The notes under the pieces are model-generated. The model worked only from the letters and a program-made list of their open reading frames with translations, did not search any database and was not told where the DNA came from. Positions 1 through 10,625 of a DNA stretch of 64,000 nt are shown piece after piece. The DNA comes from Rapana venosa (taxonomy: Eukaryota > Mollusca > Gastropoda > Neogastropoda > Muricidae): positions 69,733,475-69,797,474 of the forward strand of contig CM054143.1 of NCBI GenBank assembly GCA_028751875.1. Reading direction: 5' to 3'. Made by a program: the position numbers and the translations under genes. Within the stretch, counting starts at the first letter, position 1. Every line of letters starts with the position of its first letter.

Positions 1-385
1 TGGGACTTTACTACCGCAAACAAGACGAGGAAACACGCGCAGGCAGACGTCATCGCCTGTGTCGTGTTTCCCCTACATCTGTCCCCCCCTTCACCTCTGA
101 CGTCACTGCCACAACGACCATAACCAGCCGCAACACTCCACATCTCTGCCCTCCAGATGCTCCATCCTCTGCCTGTGACTCTGCTGTCAGCAATGTTTTA
201 TCACAGTGTGCATAAGACTACAGACCCTCCTGTTAAACCAGTTCTTTCACCGTCTTTCACACCTGACTCGCCATCTCAACTCTGGTCTGCTCTTCCACTG
301 CGCACATCTCTTACCATCATCCCCGTCCTCTTTCTCTATAGTCACCCTCACTCACCACTGTCATCTTCAACCTCTCTGCCTCCCT

Positions 386-1110
386 CAAACCTTCTTCACG
401 TGTGTTTACTTAATCCCCAATCTGTTTGCCCTGATGGTAAAGCCGACCTTATTCCGATTTCATATCTGAACAGAACATCGATATTATCTTTCTCACAGAA
501 ACCTGGCTTAACCTACAAGGTCATGAACCAAAAATAAAAGAGCTGACTCCACCTGGCTACAAAACTGTTTTTTTCCCCTCGACCCTCCCGTGGAGTGGCA
601 TTGCCATCATCTACAAAGACACACTGCATTCAGCTATTTCTTTCTGCACTCCCTACCTTTCTCACCTGAATCTTTTGAAGTTTGTGAACTAAAACCTCAC
701 CTTACCCGGCCATTCTATTGCTTTCTGCTGTCTTTACCGCCCACCTCCTAGCCGTAGAACAACCTGACATCTTCAGTTTTCCATCAAGAATTCCAATCTC
801 TCCTCGATCATTACAGCTTCTCCCCCAAAAAGCTCATCATTCTCGGTGACTTCAACTTCCACTACGACAACCATTCCTCTTCTGATGTCAAACGTCTTTC
901 TCTTTCTTTATCAAACCACTCTCTGCCCCAGCTAGTAAACGAAGCAACACATAGATCAAGGTCATATCTTAGACTGGCTCATTACTGATGTTTCACATGA
1001 TCTTGTCACCTCTGTCTCCGTCACTGCCCAACTGCTTTCTGATCTTTCCCGCTATTCTTTTCATCCTTATGTCGCAAAGCCTATCAGAAAAAAGAAGTGC
1101 ATCACCCGTC
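386..1110 (+). pseudogene. L2 LINE endonuclease domain, frameshifted
   Basis: Conceptual translation across frames gives an AP-endonuclease-like domain, the enzyme that nicks target DNA for target-primed reverse transcription. Visible landmarks are the TETW motif (495-506, catalytic Glu), a GIAIIYKD strand (about 597-620) and LGDFN (842-856, the catalytic Asp/Asn box). The late motif where a functional enzyme has SDH reads Ser-Asp-Leu (about 1037-1045), so the catalytic His appears lost or misread. At least three frame changes (near 455, 690 and 960) break the domain. It lies directly upstream of the connector and RT of the same element. Confidence 0.75.
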
Positions 1111-1849
1111 GAAACCTCAAGGCCATAGACATTAATACGTTCTCTTCAAAAGCTGCTAAACTCCTGTCACAAATCCCTGACCTTACTGATCCCTCAAAAC
1201 ACTATAACACTGTTCTCAGCCAACTGCTTGATGAGCACGCACCTCCCACTAACCATTTTCTTCCCGATAGGCCCTTTGCCCCATGGTACAACCATGATAT
1301 CTTGGTGGCAAAGCGCAAACGCCGACAACTAGAACGGCAATGGCGAAAAACTAAAACTGAAATAAACAAACAGCTTTTTCGAAAACAAACCAACAAAGTC
1401 AAAACCTTAATCCACTCAGCAAAGACAAACTACTACTCTGCTCAAGTTCTTGATGCCACGTCCATGAAATCTCTTTTTTCCCTCACCTCAACTCTTCTTG
1501 GATCTGCAAGACAAGTCCTCTGCCTATATCCACAGTCACTCTGAACTTCCTGATATATTTTCCTCGTTCTTCTCTGACAAAGTCCGTAACATTCGCTCCA
1601 GACTGGATCAGGCTCCTTTCCAACCTGTACCTCCTGATCCCCAATTCACTGGCACTCCTCTCCTTTCCTTTCAGCCAACAAGCGACGAAGAAATCCGGAC
1701 ATTTTAAATGAAATGACCATAAAATCATGCGATCTCGATCCTGTACCTGCTTCTCTTTTCAAACAGTGCCTTCCGCAGCTGATACCAACTATCACAAAAA
1801 ATAGTAAACTCATATCTTCTTTCAGGAACGTTTCCATCAGCTCTTAAAA

Positions 1850-3240
1850 CTGCAATTATTACACCTCTACTCAAAAAGCACGACCTCGACCCTAACATTT
1901 TGAAGAATTACAGGCCTGTTTCTAACCTACCTTTCATCTCCAAGGTCCTTGAAAAAGTCGTTCTGAAACAACTCAATAGCCATCTTCATTCAAATAGTCT
2001 CCTTCCCGCATTTCAGTCTGCCTATCGCGTCAACCACAGCACTGAAACCACCCTAGTCCACACGTTAAACATGCTTCTAAACGCTTCTGACTCAGGGAAA
2101 ATCTCTCTTCTCACTCTTCTCGACTTATCTGCAGCATTTGACACTATAGATCACTCTATTCTTCTCGCCCGTCTCCAAAAAACGTTCGGTATTAAAGGGG
2201 CAGCCATCACCTGGTTTCGCTCATATCTCACAGACCGATTCCAGACAGTTGCAATAAACAAGATTCAATCAATACCTGCCAAACTGGAATGCGGAGTCCC
2301 GCAGGGATCCGTTCTGGGCCCTGTTTTTTTTCACTCTATACCCCTGCTCCACTGTCACCCTATAATAAACCGTCACCAGATCAACCATCATTTCTACGCT
2401 GATGACTCTCAGATTCAAAGCAGTGATACTCCGGAAAATCTGCCTTCTCTCTTGACAAATATGTCACACTGCCTCCAAGATATTCAAAACTGGATGATAC
2501 AAAACAAATTACAGCTAAACGCAGATAAAACGGAAGCCATGATTGTAGGAACCAAACACAAACTCTCGTCCATGACAACAGCTTCAATAGAGTTTGGCAA
2601 TATAACAGTTCCTCTATCCACCACAGTCAAGTATCTTGGCGTTGTTATCGACAACACGCTTTCTATGCAAAAATTCATCACCCAGACCTGTCAGTCATGC
2701 TACTATCAATTACGGCGTATTAGTGCAATTCGAAAGTACCTGTCCACTGATGCAACATCCAAACTTGTCACATCTCTCATTCTTTCACGTCTGGACTATT
2801 GCAATTCTCTTTTGGCTGGTCTGCCAGCATCATCTATCTACTCCCTTCAACGAATTCAAAAACTCTGCTGCTCGACTTGTTCTCAAAAAGAAAAATCTGA
2901 GCATTACTACTCCTCTCTTGCGATCTCTCCACTGGTTGCCTGTGCCACAGAGAGTCAAGTACAAGATCTGTACCCTCTGTTACAAATGTTTTCCATAAAA
3001 ACAGCACCTTTCCTACCTCTGTGAATGTCTTCACCTGTACACTCCTTCTCGTTCCCTCCGCTCTGCTGCAGATACCCTGTGCTTACAAATACCTAGATTC
3101 AACCAGTCCACCGTTGGCCGTCGCTCTTTCTTGTTTCTGGTCCAGCGATCTGGAATGACCTCCCTCTCTCCCTTCGCGAAAAAGCCTACTTACAACACTT
3201 TTAATCCAGCCTCAGGACATACCTATTTCAAACCTAAGAC
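1850..3240 (+). pseudogene. L2 LINE reverse transcriptase and C-terminus
   Basis: The longest open stretch (1900-3024, 374 codons) starts inside the RT fingers at a KNYRPVSNLP-like motif. It contains DLSAAFD (codons 75-81, first catalytic Asp), GVPQGS (codons 132-137) and FYADD (codons 165-169, catalytic pair). The upstream part of the RT is in other frames. Between about 2322 and 2380 the frame slips at a run of eight T and returns before FYADD, so LGPVFFHSIPLLHCH stands where the second copy in this window has LGPVLFTLYTAPLSH. After about 2865 another slip occurs in the stretch RIQN(S/A)AARL. The remaining C-terminal motif (WNDLPLSLR-like) lies in a different frame near 3150-3230. It is a dead or mis-sequenced copy. 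Confidence 0.85.
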
Positions 3241-3534
3241 CTCCCCCTACAGTTTCATCTCATAATTATCTGTCCTTGCCTTCAGTGGCCTAAATTCTCA
3301 TCACCCTGCTGAAGCATATAACCTGTGTGTGTGTTTGTGTGTGTGTGCGTGCGTGCGCGCGTGTGCGCGCGTGTGTTCGTGTGTATTTGAACTTTTTAAA
3401 CTATTAATCATTGTTGGTTGCATGTGTAGGAGTGGAATGGATGCAAGCGCTTTGGTTTGTTGTTTTTTACAAGATTATAGCGCTATATAAATTCCATTTA
3501 TTATTATTATATTATTATTATTATTATTTTATAC

Positions 3535-3661
3535 ATATATAATAATACATGGAATTTGTACAGCCTTATATCTTGCTAAAAACAAATCAAAGCGCTTTCA
3601 TTCATCCTAGTCTTTCACATGCAGCCAGTTACAAGTAATAGATATTTACAAATTCAAATGT

Positions 3662-3663
<2 letters not shown>
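3535..3663 (-). mobile_element. 3' end of an L2 LINE, opposite orientation
   Basis: Read on the minus strand, this ends with the same AAGCGCTTTGATTTG, tail-stem and AATTCCAT sequence as the plus-strand element ending at 3530. It therefore sits tail-to-tail with it across an AT-rich joint (3500-3545). Only about 130 bp are present, followed by a CA microsatellite at 3664-3693, so it is a severely 5'-truncated insertion or a fold-back copy. Confidence 0.7.
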
Positions 3664-3696
<33 letters not shown>

Positions 3697-4060
3697 TCTT
3701 GATTTTAAAAAAAAACCCCACAATTCTGTTGGGCACCCCTCCCTCCAGCACACAGTTGAGGTCAAACAGAAAAACTGTACTGAAAACACAACTGTGGTCA
3801 GCTTCATTTCTCTTTATAGTTTACACATCAGCACATTTTCCCTTCTATTCTGAAGCTTCTTAAGGCTGAATGGACAACATCAACAGTAAAACCAACTGTT
3901 AAAACTGATGGATTATTGTTTTTTTGTTCAGAAAATCACCTCCCAGATCTGGTCATGTTCCCCTGGATATCTCCCCCCCCCCTCCCCCCAGCTCTCTCCA
4001 TACCCCCCATGATGGTGATGGTGTACTGTTTTGAGAATTATATATTTGATATTATCTGTG

Positions 4061-4062
<2 letters not shown>

Positions 4063-4147
<85 letters not shown>
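4063..4147. repeat. CA microsatellite
   Basis: Near-perfect CA dinucleotide run with one interruption (about 4092). The long Thr-His and Cys-Val open frames over it are translations of the repeat. Confidence 0.97.
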
Positions 4148-4149
<2 letters not shown>

Positions 4150-4204
4150 GTCTAATCTAATGGTAAAGGATGCAATAATGTAGTATTTCAGTATAATCAT
4201 TAAG

Positions 4205-4301
4205 AAATTTGTTCTTAGATAGATGGCTTGATGAAAAACAGCAAATGCATTGCTTATTCAATGTACCATCTGGAAATAAAATTTTCACTTGACTTGACTT
4301 T
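4205..4301 (+). mobile_element. 3' end of a retroelement with TTGACT tail
   Basis: The segment runs from GATAGATGGCTTGATGAAAA through an AATAAAA signal into a CTTGACTTGACTTT tail. The reverse complement of 62775-62880 is the same sequence with scattered differences, so it is a dispersed element rather than chance. A hexamer-like tail after AATAAA is typical of LINE or SINE 3' ends. No coding part is attached. Confidence 0.55.
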
Positions 4302-4325
4302 CACACACACAACACACACACACAC

Positions 4326-4421
<96 letters not shown>

Positions 4422-4431
4422 GTCTCTCTCA
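4302..4431. repeat. compound CA then CT microsatellite
   Basis: CA run (4302-4362) passing directly into a CT run (4363-4431). It starts immediately after the TTGACT tail of the retroelement fragment, a common origin for microsatellites. Confidence 0.97.
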
Positions 4432-4904
4432 CCTTTTATCATTTTGCTTATAGTTATAGTGTATCCTGATAAAGGATTCATACTTTATATTTTCAATACT
4501 TTATTGGGCTTGTCGGCTGTACTTAAGTTTTAATGAATGCCCTATTTCAATATCTTATTGTTATATGTAACAAGTATGTGTACTATTTGACAATGTTTAG
4601 ATGTTTATTTTTATGACTTATTAAGTTTGGTTGTTGTTATTTTTCTTGGTTTTGTTGTTATTCTTCTTCTTGTTGTTTGTTTTTCTTTTTCTTCTTTTTG
4701 TTGGTTTGTTTTTTTAAATTAATTTTACTTGTTTGTTGTTTTGGTTGGGGTTTTTTTTTTTGGGGGGGGGGGGGGGGGTTTTTTGTCTTTAGGGTTTTCT
4801 TTTGTTTGTTGGTTTTTTTGTTTGTTTTTTTAAGGGTGGGTGGGTGGGTGAAAAGGGTTATTTCCCTTTGTTTCTACTGTGTGAGAGTATAAGTATTGGG
4901 TTAT

Positions 4905-5010
4905 TATTAAGATGCATCCCTACGGGCGGGAACTTGATGTAAAAAAGCACATGAGTGCTTATTCATTATCCTCGAAATAAAAGAATTTGTCATTGTCATT
5001 GGCATTGTCA
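4905..5010 (+). mobile_element. 3' end of tRNA-SINE family B
   Basis: Contains the AAAAAAGCACATGAGTGCTT, ATTATCCTCGAAAT and AATAAAAGAATTTG blocks seen also at about 7 similar positions (for example 47030-47075 and 47470-47545), ending in a degenerate TTGTCA-type tail. The body with the Pol III boxes is missing here. A CA run follows at 5019-5050. Confidence 0.5.
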
Positions 5011-5014
5011 CCAT

Positions 5015-5053
<39 letters not shown>

Positions 5054-5296
5054 CTTCTCTTCCCAGAAATAATTGCTAAGAAGTAATGACAGGTTTCACA
5101 ACCTACGAATAAGATCATATCATAACTAAAAATGCCAGTAAATTATATCATAAAAAGCTAGAAACTAAACTCACAGACTCTTGAAATATGCTGGCTGGAA
5201 ATCGAAAGTCAAAAGAAAACAAAACCAAAATGGTTTTTGACTTCCGGTTCCTCTACTTCCGCCAATCACAACTCTGTTTACATTTCTCGATTACAA

Positions 5297-5371
5297 ATGG
5301 CGGAAAATACCAACAGAGTTTGTTGTCACAGTATTCGTTCATCTTTGCAGACATTTTTACTGCTTACCTCA
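5297..5371 (+). CDS. Candidate first coding exon, contig 1 copy
   Basis: ATG at 5297 in the context ACAAATGGCGGAA, resembling the TISU/YY1 start element, and a strong 5' splice donor GTAAGT at 5372. The 3' half (from about 5337) is nearly identical to the minus-strand exon at 51938-52061 and encodes FIFADIFTAYL in that frame. From the local ATG the frame gives MAENTNRV and then slips, so one indel (probably in TTTGTTG) separates the start from the conserved frame. The upstream half and flank are not homologous to the other copy. The protein is unidentified; a hydrophobic helix is implied. It would splice to the exon at 6465. Confidence 0.35.
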
Positions 5372-5735
5372 GTAAGTACATGTGCTTCGATTTGATTAAG
5401 TGGTAGTATTTATCTGGTGAGTGTAGATTTGCTAGAACATGACCAGTAAAGCAGTTGTAACGAAAATAAGACATGGCTCCTTTACTGAGTAGATGGGGTA
5501 TCCAACTTCTAGTTATGTTATGAAGGTGCTGTTGTTGGTTTTTAAAATGAAAACCTGAAGACGTTAAGTCTAAACTCATATCATTTTTTAAACCCGAACT
5601 TAGTGAAAATGAAATAATCTCAGTTTCTCACTATAAAAACTATAAAGATCTACAGCATGACCATAACATTTTGGAGGTGTGATTCAGGCAGTAAATATCA
5701 TATTAATTGTATTTGAAGCCTATCTATGCTATCAA

Positions 5736-6040
5736 GGGGGACGGGATAGCTCAGTGGTCGGAGCACTCGCTTTCCCCCAGCCAAGTTAAGCATCATCGAG
5801 CGTGGTTACCAGTTGGATGGGTGACCGTTTGCGCGCCTTGGCTTCAGTACAGTTCCCCCAGTTCACCCAGCTGTAAATGGGTACCTGCCCTCTTTAGGGT
5901 CAGGGAAGGTAAAGCAGCGAGGGAGAGGAGATGGGCGCCGCCCTCAATATGCTGGCCCTAGAGAAGTGAGGTCTCTGACGCCTCGCTCCCCTACGACCTT
6001 ATAGGTTATGGGACTCCATTTTCCTTTCCTTACCTATCGC
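5736..6040 (+). mobile_element. SINE with hybrid tRNA/5S rRNA head
   Basis: The head begins like a tRNA: GGGACGGGATAGCTCAGTGG with a Pol III A box (5747-5758) and the D-arm-like GTCGGAGCACTCGC. Where the anticodon and T arms should follow, the sequence instead matches the 5S rRNA internal control region: CCAAGTTAAGCATCATCGAG (5781-5800, 5S A-box-like), GTGGTTACCAGT (intermediate element) and GGATGGGTGACCG (5815-5827, C box). A unique body follows (GGTACCTGCC, TCAGGGAAGGTAAAGCAGCG, CTTATAGGTTATGGGACTCC). It lies in the putative intron between the exons at 5297 and 6465. Further copies lie at 51252-51551 (minus, nearly identical) and 53903-54214 (minus, degraded). 5S-derived SINE heads are an established class; the tRNA-5S fusion is my reading. 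Confidence 0.7.
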
Positions 6041-6464
6041 TGGCTTATCATTGATTGCCACCCATAAACACAATTTGGCAAATTCATAGCCTTATGTCAT
6101 GTTATGTGTATTAACTATACGTTGTATATGTAATATATCTCTCTCTCACTGATGATATATTGAGTAAGCAGATGATTTGTTCTGTGTGTGTTTGTGTGTG
6201 TGTGTGTGTTGTGGTTTTATGTGTGTGTACTGTAAGCAAGAGACGTGAGCGATGTGAATGTGTGTATACGTGCGTTGATGTGTGTGTGTGCACATGATTG
6301 CTGTGTTTTACTTTGCTGTTTTGCTTGAGTGTGTGCCTGCATTGCTTTGAGTGGATTGTTTCACGTGTATCTGGAAAAAGTCTTTGAATTTTATAAAGGA
6401 GAGGTTTGAATGAAAAACATTTGTACTGGCTATACTGTATTATATAATAACCTTTGCTTTGCAG

Positions 6465-6561
6465 CCATTTGCTGTTCTGGGATGGCAGATAAACCATGTC
6501 TCTCACACCGCCACGAGGCTCTTTTCCAGAATGTTGGTCATGTGTCCGGACTTTGCGGAAA
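6465..6561 (+). CDS. Candidate internal exon 2, contig 1 copy
   Basis: Bounded by a good 3' splice site (pyrimidine-rich tract, TTTGCAG at 6458-6464) and a weaker donor (GTACAT at 6562). The inverted copy at 50775-50868 has the same borders and is 94 nt against 97 nt here; the three extra bases sit in short homopolymers (CC, GG, GGC) at different places, which suggests consensus errors in this copy. In the 94-nt copy the exon is open in the phase set by exon 1 and reads TFAVLEWQINHV and onward. No family recognised. Confidence 0.35.
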
Positions 6562-7359
6562 GTACATTCTTTATATTATAGGTCATCAACTTTCTTAAAG
6601 CTGTAATGATACTATTGATACTATAACAGTATTTTAATCTACATTGTTTCATTTTCCTTATAAGAGAATATACTTTTATGGGTACATTAAGTTCAGAATT
6701 TAATTCACCAGTATTTTTTTTTTCAACTCAGGCCCTTTGTTACGAAAGTTCCTGGCACATAAGGTTTTTCTATATTTATTTTTAAGCCAAAATCATTGGA
6801 AGGCTAAGGGTTAATGGGGAAAAATCTTCAGGCCACAAACACATGCTGTCAAATCCCACACAATTTGAAAGACTTTACTGTGGATGTTTTCAGGCAAGTA
6901 AAAAGGATTTGAGGTATTGTTTTATTCCCAGAGACAGTTTGTATAGATTTGAAGAAAAAGAAAATGCTGCAGCTTTTCAGCGGGCACAGGCCCCCTTGAC
7001 CCCTGCTTTTTAGGAGGGGAAGGGGTCACACCTCTTCCTTAGATCGACATCCACTGGTAAATATCCTAATTATTAAAATTTTGAATAATTAATGTTGAAC
7101 CGTCTGATAAGGTTGGTTACTTCATACTTGGCTCATCTCATTGTATCATGTAGCTTTGCATGCTTCGAGGTATTCACTTATACTGTTATGGCCTAACAAC
7201 TTAGACCATCTTTTCTCTGCTATGATTGTTATGAAGCATTATTATTTGGCAAACATGGGCTATGGTATAAAAAAGAAGAAAAAGCAGAAATCCAGTATTG
7301 GGATTATTTTTTTGAATTCACCCCTGATTTATTAATGTGTGCACAAGATGTTCAGCGGG

Positions 7360-7530
7360 ATTCGTTTGCACATGGGGCTTTGTTTTATAGTCTCGTCACA
7401 AAGGACTTTCAGGGAGTGGAGTCAGTCTGATGTGAACTCCACCCATGGTAAAATCCCTTTAAAACAGAAAAAGAAAACGGGCACCTCTTTTGTGTGGCCT
7501 TGATCCTGGGGCCAGCAGATCATGAGTGCA
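7360..7530 (-). mobile_element. tRNA-SINE family B, minus strand
   Basis: On the minus strand it reads GGTCAGAGCGCTGCACTCAT (tRNA-like 5' part with A-box character, about 7545-7515), then GGGATTTTA, GGAGTTCACATCA, GACTCCACTCCC and GAGACTATAAAACA. The same blocks occur at 30482, 46789, 48855 and 49889. It lies in the putative second intron of the candidate gene, opposite to it. Confidence 0.6.
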
Positions 7531-7648
7531 GCGCTCTGACCCCAAATTGGCTTTCCTGCCCGTTCCTGCATCATTGTCTTTTCGGGTGGGTGATTGATGT
7601 GTGTCTTGCTGCTGTCAGTGGTGAATGTGTGTTGTTTTCTGTGAACAG

Positions 7649-7838
7649 GTCAGTGACATCAGGAACACCACCATGTCTCCCCAGCCTTTGCCAGTTGGCA
7701 AGGAAGAAGATCCACGACCCCTGACCTGGACCTCAGCTGGGACTCAGCGATTGTGCTGCCAATCTCCTGAACAGTTCCCTCCCCCGCTGCTGCTTGCTTC
7801 ATGGATAGAAGGAGGACCCGCTGGATCACTGGGCACTA
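7649..7838 (+). CDS. Candidate exon 3, contig 1 copy
   Basis: Starts after a 3' splice site (TTTTCTGTGAACAG, ending 7648) and ends at a GTAAGTGG donor (7839). The copy at 49115-49300 has the same borders. The phase left by exon 2 leads into SVTIRD; the contig 2 copy is open in that frame for about 40 codons, while this copy lacks one C near 7658 and slips into another open frame (TTMSPQPLPV). Splice sites conserved in two copies and matching phase support an exon; no protein family is recognised, and proline and serine are abundant. Confidence 0.35.
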
Positions 7839-7890
7839 GTAAGTGGACAAGAAGGGCTATTGTCCTGTCCCTAGTGGAGATGGATTGTGC

Positions 7891-8744
7891 AGTGTCCATT
7901 GAATCCGTTTTTTTCTTCAGTCTGGGGAAATTTTATTGTAATTTTACATCGTCTGTTCGTGGACACCAAAAGCAGGGAAAACCTGAAAATAGTGATAATG
8001 TATTAATCGATTTTTTTTTCCATGTTAATTTAGTTCTGGACCAGAGTGTGTGACTGGCCATTAGGTAGGGACCACGGCTCCACACTATCTGGGAAAGCGT
8101 AGTGAAAGCACAGGCAAATTTGACCCCACTGTGCACCCCAATTTCTTCTGACCAACTATAAAAGAAAACTTAAACACAATATACCAGTAAAAAAATGTTA
8201 TGCATCAACTCCAACATCTCTATATCATTTTGCAAGAATGATGACTACTGGCTGAAAGCACGACATGCTGAAATTTTCGTTGGCTTATGTCTTCAATCAT
8301 TTCGGGGACCTATCAACAAGACAAAAACTTATTCATAAGCGCACTACCATCTGGAAAGATAAAAAACTTCCTGTCTAACCGATGATAGGATGGGATTTTT
8401 TGTTTTGAAGTTTTTCAAAGATATAGTAATAAAAATAATTAAAAAAATTATGTTTAAAAAACCTACAGTTTTGCAGATGTTGTGGAAAATACAGTATTAA
8501 ACGTACAAAAATTCCCAAAATATGATAAGAAAAGGGCTCGTTTTTTTAAGAAACAAATTAATTACCTCATTTGATTATATTGTTAGTTCCTTGAATGACC
8601 AGACAATAACAGCTTTGTCAAAACTAAAACACCCCCCCCCCCCCCCCCCCCCCTCCATCTGGGAGATAAGAATATTACTTATCTCCAAGATCAGACTATT
8701 GCGCTCCCTTGTTCATATCCATATTTCAGTATGCCTGTGAATTC
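7891..8744. other. Non-coding, no recognised feature
   Basis: AT-rich sequence without a supported gene. It contains a run of about 23 C at 8631-8653. The open frames here are short and unsupported. Confidence 0.6.
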
Positions 8745-9168
8745 ATGAGACCCTGACTGCAGATTGGAGAGGAGGAGTAACAGGCAGGTGAGAGATGAGA
8801 TGCTTTCAGGAGCTATGGCATCTCCTACAAAGACAATAAGCAACGGAAAGCGTGCATAATACAGAATCCAGCAAACCATTGGTCCTATGAGAATTCTATC
8901 GATCGTGAAAAAGCGTAAAAACTTAAGTGGTATGGGACTGTCACAAGATCCAAGGAATTACAAAGACAAGTTTGCAAGGCACGTCAAGGAGGAAGAAGAA
9001 AGAGGGCAGACCAAAGGAGAGCTGGGAGGGACTAAACATCAGTGGAATGGACAGGGCCTAGAAATAACAAACCTAGAAAGGCAGAGAAACAGAGAGAAGA
9101 ATGGAGGGAACTGGTTGCTGAGTCTTTGAGGTGCCCCCACGGGTCGTCAGACTACGGGACAGATATTA
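8745..9168 (+). pseudogene. C-terminal end of a LINE ORF2
   Basis: Across several frames the translation follows the C-terminus of a common invertebrate LINE: a MRCF...SYKD block (about 8795-8835), KNLKWYGTVTRS-like (about 8910-8955), LQGT plus a basic RRKKKEGRPKESWEG stretch (about 8965-9035), EEWRELVAESL (about 9095-9128), and a final block ending at a stop at 9168. This region lies after the RT and thumb and has no known catalytic residue. At least three frameshifts and a stop after MDRA show decay. The RT itself is absent, so the upstream border is a deletion or rearrangement. Confidence 0.7.
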
Positions 9169-10088
9169 GATAGATAGATCCTTGAAGATTTTCCATTCTC
9201 ATTTGCATACAGAACGCCCCTCTGCTTACTAATAAATGGTGACTCAGTGAGTCAAACGACAATGCTTTGGGACTTTGGGATTGTCAGCAGAAATTTTTTA
9301 TGTGTACAGCACATTACACTGACATTTGAAGAAGTGGGGGAATGCTGTGTTTTTATTTTGTATGTTGTTTACTACTGAAATCTCAATGAATTTAGAATAA
9401 AAACTTCTTATTGCTGCTCAAGTCTAACTAGGACTGGGGACACATGTGGAACACAGACAGGTCATCGAGGGGTGCTCTCATTAATTCATGAACTCTTGTG
9501 AAATTTCTACGTTATAACAATTATTTTGGGCAATATTCTGTTAAAAATAGCTTAGTAGTAGTGTTCTTTTTTTTTCTTCTTTAGTATCTTTAATTTGTAG
9601 TATCATGTCATAATGAGTCGGTGTGAAACACTTGTGAAAAACAAATGCAGGAATGGACAACTCCTGCCTCGATTTCCTTTAAGAAACTGTTTAGAAATTT
9701 TTGACTGATCTGTTTGCCGTTGTTTGTTAGTATGGTGCATGTAAGTTATGTAAGATTGCATTTTTAACAAAATTAGTTATACATAACAATTAGAGAAACA
9801 CACATGAAGGCATCCATTAAAAAGTTCATGCCGATCAAAATTTTCCTTCTGAATCCAGAGGATGGCAAGTGCTGAAGACTAAAAATGAATAAAACTTGTT
9901 TTGTCTGATCTCAGCTGCTTTCACATTATAAACAGTGCATGCATTTCTGCACTGGTTTTCATCGGTTGTGTTGTTTATCCAAGCATGCAGTTTGAAGAAA
10001 TAACACACACACACAAACTGGAAAACTTTTTTGTAATGCTTTAATTGTGCACAAAGTAAATTTCTGTTTTGTATTATTTTTGTATCAC
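9169..10088. other. Non-coding, no recognised feature
   Basis: AT-rich intergenic or intronic DNA. I see no exon with paired splice sites, no RNA gene and no repeat other than short GATA and CA tracts. Confidence 0.55.
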
Positions 10089-10131
10089 TCACACACACAC
10101 ACACACATTATACACACACACACACACACCC

Positions 10132-10168
<37 letters not shown>

Positions 10169-10187
10169 CACACACACACACACACAC

Positions 10188-10218
<31 letters not shown>

Positions 10219-10237
10219 CACAACACACACACACACC
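10089..10237. repeat. CA microsatellite with CCA interruptions
   Basis: CA dinucleotide tract interrupted by CC and ACC variants. The overlapping Thr-His and Cys-Val open frames are not genes. Confidence 0.97.
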
Positions 10238-10494
10238 AAATAGATTCAAGTATTTAAATACTTCTTCACCCTTTTGGGGGTATGGAGGATTACAAACAAA
10301 TTGAACAGCGAGGAATAAGCCTAACAGCAATCCACCCAAAAATAATACCACACACTAACAGAAACTGAAAAACAAGAGTTCATTGCAAAATGATAAGCAA
10401 ACAGTATTAAAGACTCAATACTATTTCTTCAAGTATACACATTTCTTTAAAATACATAATCTACACTTGTGAAAGACAATTGAAATTTCAAGAA

Positions 10495-10625
10495 GTCAAG
10501 TCAAGTCAAAAACACTTTAATCATCCCATGAAAGGCAATTACAATACTGACAGGCACATTGATACACATCAAAAATATCAAAGGCACAAAAGCTATATTT
10601 CATATTGGTTTTCAAATGACTTCAA
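10495..10625 (-). mobile_element. 3' end of a retroelement with TTGACT tail
   Basis: On the minus strand this ends in AAAGTGTTTTTGACTTGACT, the same kind of tail as at 4270-4301 and 62775-62800, preceded by a different body. It indicates a second family, or a diverged member, using the same tail. Confidence 0.45.

Larger units (their letters stand above)
1..3530 (+). mobile_element. L2-clade LINE copy 1, cut by the window start
   Basis: A non-LTR retrotransposon of which the 5' part lies outside the window. In order it shows a proline/serine-rich linker (about 1-385), an apurinic-type endonuclease domain (about 386-1110), a basic connector (about 1260-1500), a reverse transcriptase (about 1850-2700), the C-terminal region (to about 3240), a 3' UTR with a GT/GC run (3325-3385), and a 3' end with a GCGCTATATAAA motif followed by an ATT-repeat tail (about 3480-3530). 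The RT order DLSAAFD, GVPQGSVLGP, FYADD and the GCGCTATATAAA/ATT tail are what I know from L2-clade elements of fish and invertebrates. Frame changes every few hundred bases show it is not intact, or that the consensus has homopolymer errors. Clade assignment is by eye. Confidence 0.85.
5337..7890 (+). repeat. Locus segment also present inverted and direct elsewhere
   Basis: 5337-7450 matches the reverse complement of 49889-51975 along its whole length, and about 6640-7890 matches 48110-49388 in direct orientation. Differences are mostly single-base indels in homopolymers. The segment carries the candidate exons, the tRNA/5S SINE and a minus-strand SINE B, so it behaves as one locus represented three times rather than as a dispersed transposon. 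Homology stops abruptly at 5337, inside the candidate first exon. Confidence 0.85.

Noticed and set aside
5736..5830. A functional tRNA gene or a 5S rRNA gene
   Set aside because: Only the 5' half of a tRNA and the middle of a 5S are present, fused, with no full cloverleaf; it fits a SINE head.
5707..5961. 84-codon open frame conserved at 51326-51580
   Set aside because: Lies within the tRNA/5S SINE; identity reflects duplication of the locus. No start codon ATG or protein family.
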